Shown piece by piece: positions 8,380 to 17,680 of a DNA stretch of 64,000 nt. Origin of the DNA: JAANXG01 sp963731035 (GTDB taxonomy: Bacteria > Pseudomonadota > Gammaproteobacteria > Arenicellales > JAANXG01); the NCBI GenBank assembly GCA_963731035.1, contig CAVSUY010000005.1, positions 1 through 64,000 of the forward strand, in the 5' to 3' direction. Position 1 is the first letter of the stretch, and every line of letters begins with the position of its first letter. A program made the position numbers and the translations under genes. The notes under the pieces were generated by a model. The model worked only from the letters and a program-made list of their open reading frames with translations, had not been told where the DNA came from and did no database searches.

Positions 8380-10011
8380 ATGGCCGCATCGATTTTTGAC
8401 TACATCATCGTGGGCGCCGGCTCGGCCGGCTGCGTGCTGGCGAACCGCCTGAGCGCAAACGGTCGACAGAGCGTACTCTTGCTCGAAGCGGGTCCGCCGG
8501 ACACCTACCCCTGGATCCACATCCCCATCGGCTACGCCAAGACCATGTTCAACCCGAAATACAACTGGTGCTTCTATACCGAGGCCGACCCGGGCATGAA
8601 CAATCGCAGGATCTACTGGCCGCGCGGCAAGGTGCTGGGGGGATCGAGCGCAATCAACGGCCTCATCTATATACGTGGACAGGCGCAGGACTTTGATCAC
8701 TGGGAGCAGCTCGGAAATCGCGGATGGGGCTGGAGGGATGTGTTGCCTTATTTCATCAGGGCGGAGCGCAATCAACGTGGCGGGAGCGAGCTGCACGGTG
8801 CCGAGGGGGAACTCGGCGTCTCGGACATCGGCGAGCCCCACGAGCTCGCCGAGGCGTTCATCGCCGCCTGCGAGCAGGCGGGCATTGCACGCAACAGCGA
8901 TTTCAACGGCCCCGTTCAGGAGGGCGCGGGTTATTACCAGCTCACCACCTGGCGCGGCAGGCGCTGCAGCACTGCTGTGGCCCATCTCAGGCCCGCGCGC
9001 AAACGGCCGAACCTCAGGATCGAGACGAACGCGCTTGCTACCGGAATCCTGTTCGCGGGAACCCGGGCCCGGGGTGTCACCTACCGCCAGCACGGAAAGG
9101 ATAGCGAAGCGCAGGCGCGGCGCGAAGTCATACTGTGCGCGGGCGCGATCCAGTCCCCGCAACTCCTGCAGCTCTCCGGCGTGGGCGACGCCGGTTCCCT
9201 GCAAGGGCGAGGGATAACGCCGGTGCATCATCTTCCCGGTGTCGGCCGGAACCTCCAGGATCATCTGCAGATCCGGCTGATCCATCGCTGCACGAAAGCG
9301 ATCACTACCAACGACGATATGCGCAGTCTGTGGCGCAAGCTCGGGATGGGCGTAAAGTACATTCTTTTTCGCGGCGGTCCGCTCGCGATCGGGATCAATC
9401 AGGCGGGCGCATTCGCGCGCACGGGCACCGCACCGACGACGCCGGACATCCAGCTCCACTTCGGCGCGCTTTCCTCCGACCTGCCGGGCGCGCCGCTTCA
9501 CGAGTTCCCGGGCTTCACCACGTCGGTGTGTCAGCTCAGGCCGGAGAGCCGCGGGCGGGTCATGATCGCGGTGCGCGATCCGCTCATGCCGCCGGCGATC
9601 GAGCCAAGCTACCTTTCGACCGAGCTCGACCGCGGAACCGCGGTCGCAGCGCTCCGAGTCGCACGCCGGATCGCGGAGTCTCCGGCGCTACAGCGCTACA
9701 TTGTCGACGAGTATCTTCCGGGCGCGGACGTGCACTCGGATGACGAGCTGCTCGAGTTTGCGCGTGCAACCGGCGTCACCATCTTCCACCCGGCCGGAAC
9801 GTGCAAGATGGGATCGGATGCGATGGCCGTGGTCGATGAGCGACTGCGCGTGCGTGGCATCGAGGCGCTGCGGGTAGTGGACTGCTCGATCATGCCAACC
9901 ATCACTTCCGGCAATACCCACGCTCCCGTGGTGATGATCGCGGAGAAGGCCGCCGACCTGATACAGACCGACGCGGCGGCCTCGGCTCATCGAAGCCGCG
10001 TAGTCAGCTGA
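8380..10011 (+). CDS. GMC-family FAD oxidoreductase (choline-dehydrogenase-like)
   Basis: A 543-residue glucose-methanol-choline oxidoreductase. The N-terminal ADP-binding motif is IIVGAGSAGCVLANRLS, followed by the family signatures WPRGKVLGGSSAINGLIYIR and CAGAIQSPQLLQLSGVGD. The C-terminal catalytic region has TIFHPAGTCKMGSD and, near the end, SGNTHAPVVMIAEKAAD with the second catalytic His/Asn. It would oxidise an alcohol group with FAD. Its 3' end overlaps the convergent xsc gene by eight bases. A role beside taurine degradation, for example oxidation of a co-occurring osmolyte alcohol, is a guess. Confidence 0.85.
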   Translation: MAASIFDYIIVGAGSAGCVLANRLSANGRQSVLLLEAGPPDTYPWIHIPIGYAKTMFNPKYNWCFYTEADPGMNNRRIYWPRGKVLGGSSAINGLIYIRGQAQDFDHWEQLGNRGWGWRDVLPYFIRAERNQRGGSELHGAEGELGVSDIGEPHELAEAFIAACEQAGIARNSDFNGPVQEGAGYYQLTTWRGRRCSTAVAHLRPARKRPNLRIETNALATGILFAGTRARGVTYRQHGKDSEAQARREVILCAGAIQSPQLLQLSGVGDAGSLQGRGITPVHHLPGVGRNLQDHLQIRLIHRCTKAITTNDDMRSLWRKLGMGVKYILFRGGPLAIGINQAGAFARTGTAPTTPDIQLHFGALSSDLPGAPLHEFPGFTTSVCQLRPESRGRVMIAVRDPLMPPAIEPSYLSTELDRGTAVAALRVARRIAESPALQRYIVDEYLPGADVHSDDELLEFARATGVTIFHPAGTCKMGSDAMAVVDERLRVRGIEALRVVDCSIMPTITSGNTHAPVVMIAEKAADLIQTDAAASAHRSRVVS

Positions 10012-11761
10012 CCGTGTAGGCTTTGTACTTGTCGAGCAGGCGCACCGGCTTCTTGAGCGCATCGCGCCGGAACGGATCCCCGAGCTCGCGCGTGCACATG
10101 ACCTCGAGTACCGTGGTCTTGCCGGCGCTCTGATCTTCGCAGGCCTTGCGCAGTGCCGGCCCCACGTCCTCGAGCGTGTTCACGGTGACGCCCTGGGCAC
10201 CCATGGCAATGCCGATCTGCGCGAAGCTCGGGTTCTCCAGGTTCACCCCTTCGAAGCGCCGGGCATAGAAGTCCACCTGGTTCTTCTTTTCCGCGCCCCA
10301 CTGCCTGTTGTTGAACACCACCGAAGTGACGGGGATGCGCTCGCGCACGCAGGTCAGGACTTCGCCCATGCTCATGGCCCAGGCGCCGTCGCCGACGTAC
10401 GCGATGGCGGGCCGATCGGGCGAGGCGACCTTGGCCCCGACAATTGTCGGGAATGCGTAGCCGCAGTTGCCGAAGCTCATCGCGGCGAAGAAGCTGTTGG
10501 GCTGGTTGAAGCGCAAATAGCTGTTCGATACCGAGCAGATGTTGCCGATATCGGTCGAGACCATGGCATCATCCGGCATCACCTTTTCCATCTCGCGCAG
10601 CACCTGTCGAGGGTGCATCAGTCCGGCGTCTTCCCGGCTCACTTGCCGGCTCCATTCGTCGTTCTCCTGGGTCCAGCCGTCGAGCTCCGATTCCCAGGCC
10701 TCCTTCTGACGCTTGATCTCTGCCAGGCGTTCGTCCTTGTTGCGCTGGCATGCGAGCTGCTTGCCTTGCAGGCGCTCGAGGATGGCCGATGAAGATGTCC
10801 TGGCATCTCCCCAGATGCCGACTGCGATTCGCTTCACCAAGCCGAGCATCTTGTGGTCGGCGTCAATCTGGACGATCTTCGCGTCCTTCGGCCAGTAGTC
10901 GATGCCGTACTGGGGCAGCGTCCCGAATGGGCCCAGACGCGTGCCGAGCGCCAGCACCACGTCCGCCTGCTGGATCAGCTTCATGCCCGCCTTCGAGCCC
11001 TGATAGCCGAGTGGCCCGCACCACAAGGGATGCTTTGCCGGGAAAGAGTCGTTATGCAGGTAGCTGTTGACGACCGGCGCGTCAAGGTGCTCGGCGAGGG
11101 CGATGCACTGCGCCATGCCGTCGGCCATGATGACGCCACCCCCGGAGACGATCACCGGGAACCGGGCATTTGCGAGCAGCTCCACCGCTTCGCCGAGACT
11201 GCGTTCGCCCCCAGCTCCGCGCTCGACCTTGCGCGGCTCGGGGATGATTGTGTCAATCTCGCCATAGAAAAAATCCCGTGGGATATTGAGCTGCGTGGGC
11301 CCGCGCTCGGCCAGCGCCATGTCCAGGCAACGGCCGGTGAACTCGGCCATGCGGCCGGGACCGGTGACGTGGCCCTGGTACTTGGTGATCTTGGAAAAGA
11401 TGGGCATCTGCTCGGTTTCCTGGAAGCCGCCAAGGCCGATGGTGCTGGAACCGGTCTCCGGCGTGACCGCGAGAACCGGACTGTGGGCCCAATAGGCGGC
11501 GGCGATCGCCGTAACGAAGTTGGTGATGCCGGGTCCGTTCTGGCCGATGCACACCCCCTGGCGGCCGCTCACGCGTGCGTAGCCGTCCGCCATGTGTGCC
11601 GCGCCCTGCTCGTGGACGGTCGGAATGAAACGGATGCCGGCCGCCGGAAAGAGATCGAGCGCATCCATGTAGGCGGACCCTACTATGCCAAACACATCCT
11701 TGACGCCGTGCGCGGCGAGGGTTTCGACGAAAGCTTCACTTGGGGTCATGCGTGCCATCAT
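10004..11761 (-). CDS. xsc: Sulfoacetaldehyde acetyltransferase
   Basis: A thiamine-diphosphate enzyme of 585 residues, the usual length of Xsc, which converts sulfoacetaldehyde and phosphate to acetyl phosphate and sulfite. Visible features are the N-terminal pyrimidine-binding domain with Glu51 (TVHEQGAAHMADGYARVSG), the run IGQNGPGITNFVTAIAAAYW characteristic of Xsc rather than acetolactate synthase, and the ThDP/Mg site GDGAW...NN at about 457-485. A GGAGG ribosome-binding site lies before the double ATG at 11759-11761. It is divergent from nothing nearby but is followed by the TauR-like regulator and the aminotransferase, TauABC and Pta genes, which supply its substrate and consume its product. 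Confidence 0.9.
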   Translation of the reverse strand: MMARMTPSEAFVETLAAHGVKDVFGIVGSAYMDALDLFPAAGIRFIPTVHEQGAAHMADGYARVSGRQGVCIGQNGPGITNFVTAIAAAYWAHSPVLAVTPETGSSTIGLGGFQETEQMPIFSKITKYQGHVTGPGRMAEFTGRCLDMALAERGPTQLNIPRDFFYGEIDTIIPEPRKVERGAGGERSLGEAVELLANARFPVIVSGGGVIMADGMAQCIALAEHLDAPVVNSYLHNDSFPAKHPLWCGPLGYQGSKAGMKLIQQADVVLALGTRLGPFGTLPQYGIDYWPKDAKIVQIDADHKMLGLVKRIAVGIWGDARTSSSAILERLQGKQLACQRNKDERLAEIKRQKEAWESELDGWTQENDEWSRQVSREDAGLMHPRQVLREMEKVMPDDAMVSTDIGNICSVSNSYLRFNQPNSFFAAMSFGNCGYAFPTIVGAKVASPDRPAIAYVGDGAWAMSMGEVLTCVRERIPVTSVVFNNRQWGAEKKNQVDFYARRFEGVNLENPSFAQIGIAMGAQGVTVNTLEDVGPALRKACEDQSAGKTTVLEVMCTRELGDPFRRDALKKPVRLLDKYKAYTVS

Positions 11762-11861
11762 TTGGGTTCCTCCGTTGCAGTCGAACTCTTGCGGATATCG
11801 GTCGGCGGCTCGCCGATGGTTGCTAATCTAGGCTCCGGCCAGCCGGCAGGGGTAGGGCCAG

Positions 11862-13367
11862 TCACGAGCTTTCACCTGCGCCAGTGCGCAAGTTGCTCTC
11901 TTCCGTCAACTCGTGCACGAGCGCGGCCAGCCTTCGCACCCCGGGCTCGATACGGTCGACTGGTATGGAGGAGAACCCCAGACGGAAGTAGTTCAGCGGC
12001 GGCTGTTCGGCCATGAAGTGCACCTCACCTGCTTCGAGGAGGATGCCATGCTCGAGCGCCCGGCGCTGCAGCTCGCGCGCATCGAGGTTCCCGGGACCTT
12101 TGACCCAGAAGGACGTGCCGCCGAAGGTGGGCACGCGTGCCGAATCGGGCAGATGGCGCGAGAGCGCGTCGCCCATGGCCTGCCAGCGGTCCTTATAGGC
12201 ATGGCTCAGTCGACGCACCATCGAGTCGTGATGCCCGCGCGCGAGAAACAGCGCCACCGCACGCTGATTGTTGGCGGGTGGATGGCGGAGCATCAGCCGG
12301 CGCAGCGCACGTGCCTCGCGCACGAGCTCGGGTGTCGCCACCAGATAACCCAGGCGCAAACCGGGCGCGAGGGTCTTGGAGAGGCTGCCCACGTAGATGA
12401 CCCGCCCGGCGACATCGAGGCCCTTCAGCGCCAGCGTCGACTCGCCAACGTAGTTGGTTTCGCTTTCGTAGTCGTCCTCGATGACCACGAAGTCTGCATC
12501 GGCCGCACGTGCCAGCAGCTGCCGGCGGCGGGCGAGTGGCATGGTCACGGTCGTCGGTGATTGATGGCTCGGGGTGACGTAGACGTATTCGCATGCGTGC
12601 AGGCGCTCGTCGACGATCAGGCCCCGGCCATCGAGCGGCAAGGGGACGAGCGCGCAGCGTCGACTGGCGAGAATGTTGCGCGCGTCAGGGTAGCCCGGGT
12701 CTTCCACCGCAACAACCGTGTTCGCGTCGATGAGCAGGCTCGCGATGATATAGAGCGCCTGCTGCGCCCCCACCGTGACCAGTATCTCCTCGGGCGAGGC
12801 CCACACACCTCGTCGCGGGAGGACGCGCGCGCGTATCTGCTCGATGAGCAACGGATCGTCACGGTCGACGCTGTCTCGTGCCCATTCTCGAATCGCCCCG
12901 ATACTGAGCGCCTCGCGGGCGCATTCACGCCAGTCGGTGACGGGAAAAAGCGCCGGATCGAACTGTCCATAAATAAACGGATAAGGATATCTTTGCCAGT
13001 CGCGGGGCTTAACGATGTTGCGCTGCGTGGAAGGCTTGAGCTTGAGTCGAAACCCCCAGTCGAGTTCTGCGGTGGGATGGACGGCAGCGTGCTGCTCTCG
13101 ATCAACTCGGCCGGCAAGGATGTCTTCGTTTACATAGTAGCCGCTGCGTTCGCGGGCAATCAGATAGCCTTCCTCGACGAGCTGCTGGTAGGCCAGCACA
13201 ACCGTGTTGCGCGCCACACCGAGCTGCACCGCCAGCTTGCGGCACGAGGGCAGGACATCGCCGGCCGGGATATAACCGTCGAGTATGGCCGAAACCAGCA
13301 TTTCGCGAATCTGGCTCTGCAGGCTGGCATGGCTGTCGAGAGACAAGTGGAGGAATTGAGCCCGCAT
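11862..13367 (-). CDS. MocR-family regulator (TauR-like), GntR-wHTH fused to aminotransferase fold
   Basis: A 501-residue PdxR/MocR protein. The winged helix (residues about 12-80: SLQSQIREMLVSAILDGYIP, VARNTVVLAYQQLVEEGYL) is followed by a class I aminotransferase-like domain with the PLP lysine in YVGSLSKTLAPGLR (Lys331) and the Y/D pair of VIEDDYESE. TauR, the activator of taurine genes in several proteobacteria, belongs to this family. Placement between xsc and the divergent aminotransferase gene supports that role. Two CTGG-type half-sites lie directly upstream (13371-13403). Ligand, likely PLP plus taurine, is inferred. Confidence 0.85.
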   Translation of the reverse strand: MRAQFLHLSLDSHASLQSQIREMLVSAILDGYIPAGDVLPSCRKLAVQLGVARNTVVLAYQQLVEEGYLIARERSGYYVNEDILAGRVDREQHAAVHPTAELDWGFRLKLKPSTQRNIVKPRDWQRYPYPFIYGQFDPALFPVTDWRECAREALSIGAIREWARDSVDRDDPLLIEQIRARVLPRRGVWASPEEILVTVGAQQALYIIASLLIDANTVVAVEDPGYPDARNILASRRCALVPLPLDGRGLIVDERLHACEYVYVTPSHQSPTTVTMPLARRRQLLARAADADFVVIEDDYESETNYVGESTLALKGLDVAGRVIYVGSLSKTLAPGLRLGYLVATPELVREARALRRLMLRHPPANNQRAVALFLARGHHDSMVRRLSHAYKDRWQAMGDALSRHLPDSARVPTFGGTSFWVKGPGNLDARELQRRALEHGILLEAGEVHFMAEQPPLNYFRLGFSSIPVDRIEPGVRRLAALVHELTEESNLRTGAGESS

Positions 13368-13370
13368 CTA

Positions 13371-13403
13371 CTGGTCTAATCCGGGGTGGGAAACTGGCTC
13401 TAC
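13371..13403. promoter_or_regulatory. Candidate TauR-type operator in the divergent promoter
   Basis: Two direct repeats, CTGGTCTAAT (13371-13380) and CTGGCTCTAC (13394-13403), are spaced 23 bp start to start, about two helical turns. They resemble the CTGGAC(C/T)TAA repeats described for TauR. They lie immediately upstream of the regulator start (13367) and about 65 bp before the aminotransferase start (13467), where a TATCATA element (about 13424-13430) could be a -10 box. Confidence 0.4.
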
Positions 13404-13466
13404 CGCACCCAGCACAAGCACTTTATCATAAATTGCAATGCCACGTTCAGATTCCGGAAAGCCTGT

Positions 13467-14831
13467 ATGACTCCTGCTGACGGGTCTTTCGAATACCACT
13501 GGATGCCGTTCACCGCGAATCGCGACTTCAAGGCGCATCCGCGCCTTTTCGTGCGTGCCGAGGGCCTCTACTACTGGAGTCGGCAAGGTAAGATGATCAT
13601 CGATGGATCGTCTGGGCTGTTTTGCTGCGCGGCAGGACACGGACGCCGGGATATCACCGACGCTGTCGCGAGGCAACTTTCGGAGCTCGATTACTGCGCG
13701 CCGTTCCAAACCGGGCAGCCGCTTTCTTTCGAGCTTGCGGGCCGCATTGCCGCGCTCACCCCGGGGAATCTCGATTACGTCTTTTTCGGCAACTCCGGCT
13801 CCGAGGCCGTGGATACGGCGCTCAAGATAGCGCTCGCCTATCACCGGGCACGCGGAGAGGGCCAGCGTATGCGCTTCGTGTCACGCGAACGCGCCTATCA
13901 CGGAGTCAATATCGGTGGCACCTCCTTGAGCGGCTTGATGAAGAATCGCGACGCCTTCGGCGCGGGTCTGACGGGCGTGGTGCATATGCGTCACACCTGG
14001 CTGCCGGAAAACCGCTTCAGCAAGGGCCAGCCGGATACGGGCGCCGAGCTGGCGGAGGACCTGCAGCGCATCGTCGATCTTTACGGCGCGGATACAATTG
14101 CCGCCTGCTTCGTCGAGCCTATCGCCGGCTCCACCGGCATCCTGGTGCCCCCGAAGGGCTATCTGCAACGCTTGCGCGAAATTTCCGACGCCAACGGTAT
14201 TCTTCTGGTGTTCGATGAAGTGATCTGCGGCTTCGGCCGCACGGGCAGGGCGTTCGGCGCGCAGAGCTTCGGCGTGACGCCTGACATGATTGCGATGGCC
14301 AAGGCACTGACAAACGGTGCGGTGCCGATGGGGGCGGTGGCGGCGAGCAGGAAGATCTATGACACCATCACGCGCGCCGCAACTGAGGATTCGATCGAGC
14401 TCTTTCACGGTTACACCTACTCGGCGCATCCCGCGGCGTGCGCCGCGGCACTGGCGACGCTCAATATCTACGAGAAGGAGAAGCTGTTCGACCGCGCCGC
14501 CGACATGTCGGCATACTTTCTCGAAGCCGTATTTGCCCTGAGCGATCTCCCGGTCATTACGGATATACGGGGCTACGGCATGATCGCCGGTTTCGATCTT
14601 GCCCCGGGAGATCGGCCGGGCCAGCGCGGGCTCGAAGTGCAAAAGCGCTTGTTCGAGGCCGGCTTGCATATCAAGACCACGGGTGACGCGGGCATTATCG
14701 CACCGCCTCTGGTAGCGGACAGAAGCCACATCGATGAAATCTGCGGTATACTGCGTGACGTGCTGAAGGTGTATCCACCGCAGGCCGCTGACATGCAGGC
14801 CGCCGATGTCAAACGCGCGCGTGGTGCCTGA
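13467..14831 (+). CDS. Class III omega-aminotransferase, probably taurine (or beta-alanine):pyruvate aminotransferase
   Basis: A 454-residue class III PLP aminotransferase starting at ATG 13467. An upstream in-frame GTG at 13386 would add 27 unconserved residues and run into the operator, so it was not used. HWMPFTANRDFKAHPRLF, GSGSEAVDTALK-type FGNSGSEAVDTALK, ERAYHGVNIGGTSL, FDEVICGFGRTG (Asp250) and the PLP Lys279 in MAKALTNGAVPMG match the beta-alanine/omega-amino-acid:pyruvate transaminase group, to which proteobacterial Tpa-type enzymes are related. In this locus the product sulfoacetaldehyde would feed Xsc. Beta-alanine activity cannot be excluded. Confidence 0.85.
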   Translation: MTPADGSFEYHWMPFTANRDFKAHPRLFVRAEGLYYWSRQGKMIIDGSSGLFCCAAGHGRRDITDAVARQLSELDYCAPFQTGQPLSFELAGRIAALTPGNLDYVFFGNSGSEAVDTALKIALAYHRARGEGQRMRFVSRERAYHGVNIGGTSLSGLMKNRDAFGAGLTGVVHMRHTWLPENRFSKGQPDTGAELAEDLQRIVDLYGADTIAACFVEPIAGSTGILVPPKGYLQRLREISDANGILLVFDEVICGFGRTGRAFGAQSFGVTPDMIAMAKALTNGAVPMGAVAASRKIYDTITRAATEDSIELFHGYTYSAHPAACAAALATLNIYEKEKLFDRAADMSAYFLEAVFALSDLPVITDIRGYGMIAGFDLAPGDRPGQRGLEVQKRLFEAGLHIKTTGDAGIIAPPLVADRSHIDEICGILRDVLKVYPPQAADMQAADVKRARGA

Positions 14832-14887
14832 CGAGATTCTTTCGACACCCCGGCAGCGCGGTATACCACTGTGAGGAGGATATTGTT

Positions 14888-15910
14888 ATGAATAAGTCCG
14901 TCGTTTTCATTGGTCGCGTTCTCGTCCTGCCAATTGCGCTGATATTCTTCAGCATTGGTGTGAGTCGGGCGGAAGAGGTGACCATTGCCCATCAGTTGAT
15001 GCTCAATCCCTGGAAGGCCGCCATCGGAGCGGGCACGTTCGAGAAGGAAACCGGCTACACCATCAAGTGGAGCCGCTTCGACTCGGGGTCGCAGGTGATC
15101 AACGCCATGGCCTCGGGTGACCTGCAGATTGCGGTCGCGGGCTCGAGCCCCATCGCGGCGGGCTTGAGCCGCGGTATCGATGCGCAGCTCTTCTGGATTC
15201 TCGAGGACATCGCCTCGGCCGAAGAGCTCGTCGTGCGCAACGGTTCAGGCATCAACGCTCCGCAGGATCTGAGGGGCAAAAAGCTGGCTACGCCGTTTGT
15301 ATCCACCAGCCACTACCAGCTGCTGTTCGCGTTGGAGCAGTTCGGGATCAAGCCCGACGAGGTAACGGTCCTGAACATGCAGCCGCAGGCCATCGCCGCC
15401 GCCTGGGAGCGTGGCGACATCGACGGCGCATTCGTTTGGGATCCCGCGCTTTCCCGCATCAAGGCGACCGGCAAGGTCCTGATCAGCTCGGGTCAGCTCT
15501 GCAAGTGGGGCAAGTGCACCTTCGACGGCGTCCTTGTGGACCGCAAGTGGGGCGAGGCGCACAAGGACTTCATGGCGAAGTTCGTGAAGATCATCGCCGA
15601 CGAGGACGATAACTATCGCAAAGACCCATCCGCCTGGACGCCGGATTCGCCCATGGTCAAGTCGGTAGCGAAATTGACCGGCGGCGATCCCAAGGACGTA
15701 CCCGCGGCAATGGCGGCGTACAGCTTCCCGACCCTTCAGGAGGAGGCTTCAGACAAGTGGCTTGGTGGCGGCCAGGACAGCGGTGCCGCACGTGCTCTTC
15801 GCCTCACATCGGAATTCCTGAAGGACCAGAAGAAGATCCCGGCCGTGCAGCCTGACTACAGCAAGTTTGTCACGCCGGAATACGTCGAAATGGCCATGAA
15901 GTTGAAGTAG
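14888..15910 (+). CDS. tauA: Taurine ABC transporter substrate-binding protein
   Basis: A 340-residue periplasmic protein with signal peptide (cleavage likely near residue 28, after GVSRA). The body follows TauA closely: SRFDSGSQVINAMASGDLQI, VAGSSPIAAGLSRG, KKLATPFVSTSHYQLLFALE, GIKPDEVTVLNMQPQAIAAA, then WERGDIDGAFVWDPA, and KIPAVQPDYSKFVTPEYV at the end. Serine and threonine of the STSHY loop and the D-I-D-G-A-F-V-W segment line the ligand pocket in the family. A strong GAGGAGG lies before the ATG. It is followed by a stable hairpin before tauB, which would raise its expression over the membrane components. Confidence 0.93.
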   Translation: MNKSVVFIGRVLVLPIALIFFSIGVSRAEEVTIAHQLMLNPWKAAIGAGTFEKETGYTIKWSRFDSGSQVINAMASGDLQIAVAGSSPIAAGLSRGIDAQLFWILEDIASAEELVVRNGSGINAPQDLRGKKLATPFVSTSHYQLLFALEQFGIKPDEVTVLNMQPQAIAAAWERGDIDGAFVWDPALSRIKATGKVLISSGQLCKWGKCTFDGVLVDRKWGEAHKDFMAKFVKIIADEDDNYRKDPSAWTPDSPMVKSVAKLTGGDPKDVPAAMAAYSFPTLQEEASDKWLGGGQDSGAARALRLTSEFLKDQKKIPAVQPDYSKFVTPEYVEMAMKLK

Positions 15911-15921
15911 AGCGTTCATAC

Positions 15922-15954
15922 CGGGGCCCGGTCCGCACTACGGGTCGGGCCCCG
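15922..15954 (+). terminator. Hairpin between tauA and tauB (attenuator or mRNA stabiliser)
   Basis: CGGGGCCCG (15922-15930) pairs perfectly with CGGGCCCCG (15946-15954) around a 15-base loop, 12 bases after the tauA stop. There is no clean U-run afterwards (TCTCCTTCGC), so partial termination or protection of the upstream mRNA is more likely than a full stop. tauB and tauC continue in the same direction. Confidence 0.6.
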
Positions 15955-15988
15955 TCTCCTTCGCGCCCATCATCTCGCCAGGCAAGCG

Positions 15989-16813
15989 ATGACCACGCTG
16001 CGGGTCAAAGATGCTGCAGTAATTTATCCGGGACGGCGCCCCGGTGAGGAGGTTCGTGCCCTCGAGGGTATAAATCTGGCTATCGAGGACCGGGAATTTG
16101 TGGTGGCCCTGGGTGCGTCGGGCTGCGGCAAGACCACCTTACTCAATCTGATGGCGGGCTTTATTGCTCCGAGCCGCGGTAGCGTGTTGCTCGATGACCG
16201 CATGATCACTGGCCCCGGCGCCGACCGCGGGGTGGTGTTCCAGAAGCATGCCTTGATGCCCTGGCTCGACGTGCTCCATAACGTCGAGTTCGGTTTGAAG
16301 CTGCAGGGAGTGGTTAAAGCCGAGCGCCGAGAGGTTGCCGCAAAGAATCTGGCGCTCGTCGGCCTGGAGGGATTCGACCGTCATCCGATCTATCAGCTTT
16401 CCGGTGGCATGCAGCAGCGGGTCGGCATGGCGCGCGCTCTCACCAGCGACCCGGCGATGTTGCTGATGGATGAGCCGCTCGGGGCGCTCGATGCGCTTAC
16501 ACGCGAATCCATGCAGGAGCTGGTGCTGGATGTGTGGCGTGAGACGGCGAAGATGGTCTTCTTCATTACCCACAGCGTGGAGGAAGCCTTGTTCATGGCG
16601 ACCCGGCTAATCGTCATGTCGCCGCGCCCCGGACGCATTACCCACAGCTACAATCTCGATTTTCAGCAGCGCTTCTTCGAATGCCGCGACGCGCGCGCCG
16701 TCAAGTCGAGTACGGAATTCATCAAGATGCGCGAGGCCGTGCTCGGCATCATCTACGGCGACGAACGTTCCGCAGGGGGAGACAATGGCCAACGGCAGCG
16801 CCGGCACGCGTAG
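15989..16813 (+). CDS. tauB: Taurine ABC transporter ATP-binding protein
   Basis: A 274-residue ABC ATPase of the nitrate/sulfonate/taurine group. Walker A is GASGCGKTT (42-50), the Q-loop is VVFQKHALMPWLDV, the signature is LSGGMQQR (137-144) and Walker B is LLLMDEP (about 158-163), followed by FFITHSVEEALFMATR. It would energise uptake through TauC with TauA delivering taurine. It overlaps the tauC start by 29 bases, which implies coupled translation. Confidence 0.9.
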   Translation: MTTLRVKDAAVIYPGRRPGEEVRALEGINLAIEDREFVVALGASGCGKTTLLNLMAGFIAPSRGSVLLDDRMITGPGADRGVVFQKHALMPWLDVLHNVEFGLKLQGVVKAERREVAAKNLALVGLEGFDRHPIYQLSGGMQQRVGMARALTSDPAMLLMDEPLGALDALTRESMQELVLDVWRETAKMVFFITHSVEEALFMATRLIVMSPRPGRITHSYNLDFQQRFFECRDARAVKSSTEFIKMREAVLGIIYGDERSAGGDNGQRQRRHA

Positions 16814-17660
16814 CGGTTCACGGCTCGGCTTTCTGGGTGCGTTGTTTGCCAAAGGCCCGGCTAAGCCCGGTGACGCCTACGGAGCACCGGGGCAGGGCCG
16901 CAGCGTGGCGATCAGCGTGGTCAGCACCGTAGTGCTGCTGGTGCTCTGGTATCTGGCCACCGCGGTCTTCGGCCTGATCCGCCCCCTTTTTCTGCCGTCA
17001 CCCATTCTCATTTTCCATCGTCTCATCGACGTCGCTACCGAGGGCTTCGGCGGCGCCACGCTGTGGCAGCACACTTGGGCGAGTTTCGTGCGGGTCTTCT
17101 CGGCGTTTTTCCTGTCTTGCGTGACCGCGATTCCTATCGGCATATTGATGGGCGTCAACCGTGTGGTGCGAGGAATCTTCGATCCGATGATCGAGTTCTA
17201 CCGGCCGATACCGCCGCTCGCTTATCTGCCGCTCATGATCATCTGGTTCGGCATCGGCGAGCTCAATAAGATCGGCGTCATCTTTCTCGCCATCTTCGCG
17301 CCGATGGTGCTCAACACCCGCGCCGGTGTGCGCTCGGTATCCATCGAGCAGATCCATGCCGCTTACTCCATGGGGGCGAGCCGGTGGCAGGTCATCTGGC
17401 ACGTGATCGTCAAGGGGGCGATGCCCGAGATTCTGACCGGAATGCGCATCGGCATCGGCTTCGGCTGGACTACGCTGGTTGCGGCCGAGTTGGTCGCGGC
17501 GCAGCGTGGTCTCGGTGCGATGATACAGCAGGCCGCGGATTTCCTGGTCACCGACGTCGTAATCGTTGGCATCGTCGTTATAGGTGCGATCGCCTATGCC
17601 TTCGATCTGTTCATGCGTTATCTCGAGCGCGCGCTGGTGCCTTGGAAGGGCAAGGTGTAG
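16785..17660 (+). CDS. tauC: Taurine ABC transporter permease
   Basis: A 291-residue inner-membrane permease of the BPD_transp_1 family, with about six hydrophobic segments (first at SVVSTVVLLVLWYLATAVFG). The EAA-type cytoplasmic loop is AAYSMGASRWQVIWHVIVKG, which docks to the ATPase. The N-terminal 40 residues are basic and cytosolic. It ends 20 bases before the convergent pta gene, with no obvious terminator in the gap. Confidence 0.9.
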   Translation: MANGSAGTRSGSRLGFLGALFAKGPAKPGDAYGAPGQGRSVAISVVSTVVLLVLWYLATAVFGLIRPLFLPSPILIFHRLIDVATEGFGGATLWQHTWASFVRVFSAFFLSCVTAIPIGILMGVNRVVRGIFDPMIEFYRPIPPLAYLPLMIIWFGIGELNKIGVIFLAIFAPMVLNTRAGVRSVSIEQIHAAYSMGASRWQVIWHVIVKGAMPEILTGMRIGIGFGWTTLVAAELVAAQRGLGAMIQQAADFLVTDVVIVGIVVIGAIAYAFDLFMRYLERALVPWKGKV

Positions 17661-17680
17661 GCGCGCTCTCCCGGAGATCG

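Noticed and set aside
8125..9501. Long minus-strand open frame opposite the GMC oxidoreductase
   Set aside because: It is the shadow of a clear GMC gene with cofactor and catalytic motifs; the antisense product has biased Arg/Pro/Ala composition.
13386..13466. Longer aminotransferase starting at GTG 13386
   Set aside because: The extra 27 residues are unlike the family and would overlap the presumed operator and promoter; ATG 13467 starts just before conserved sequence.
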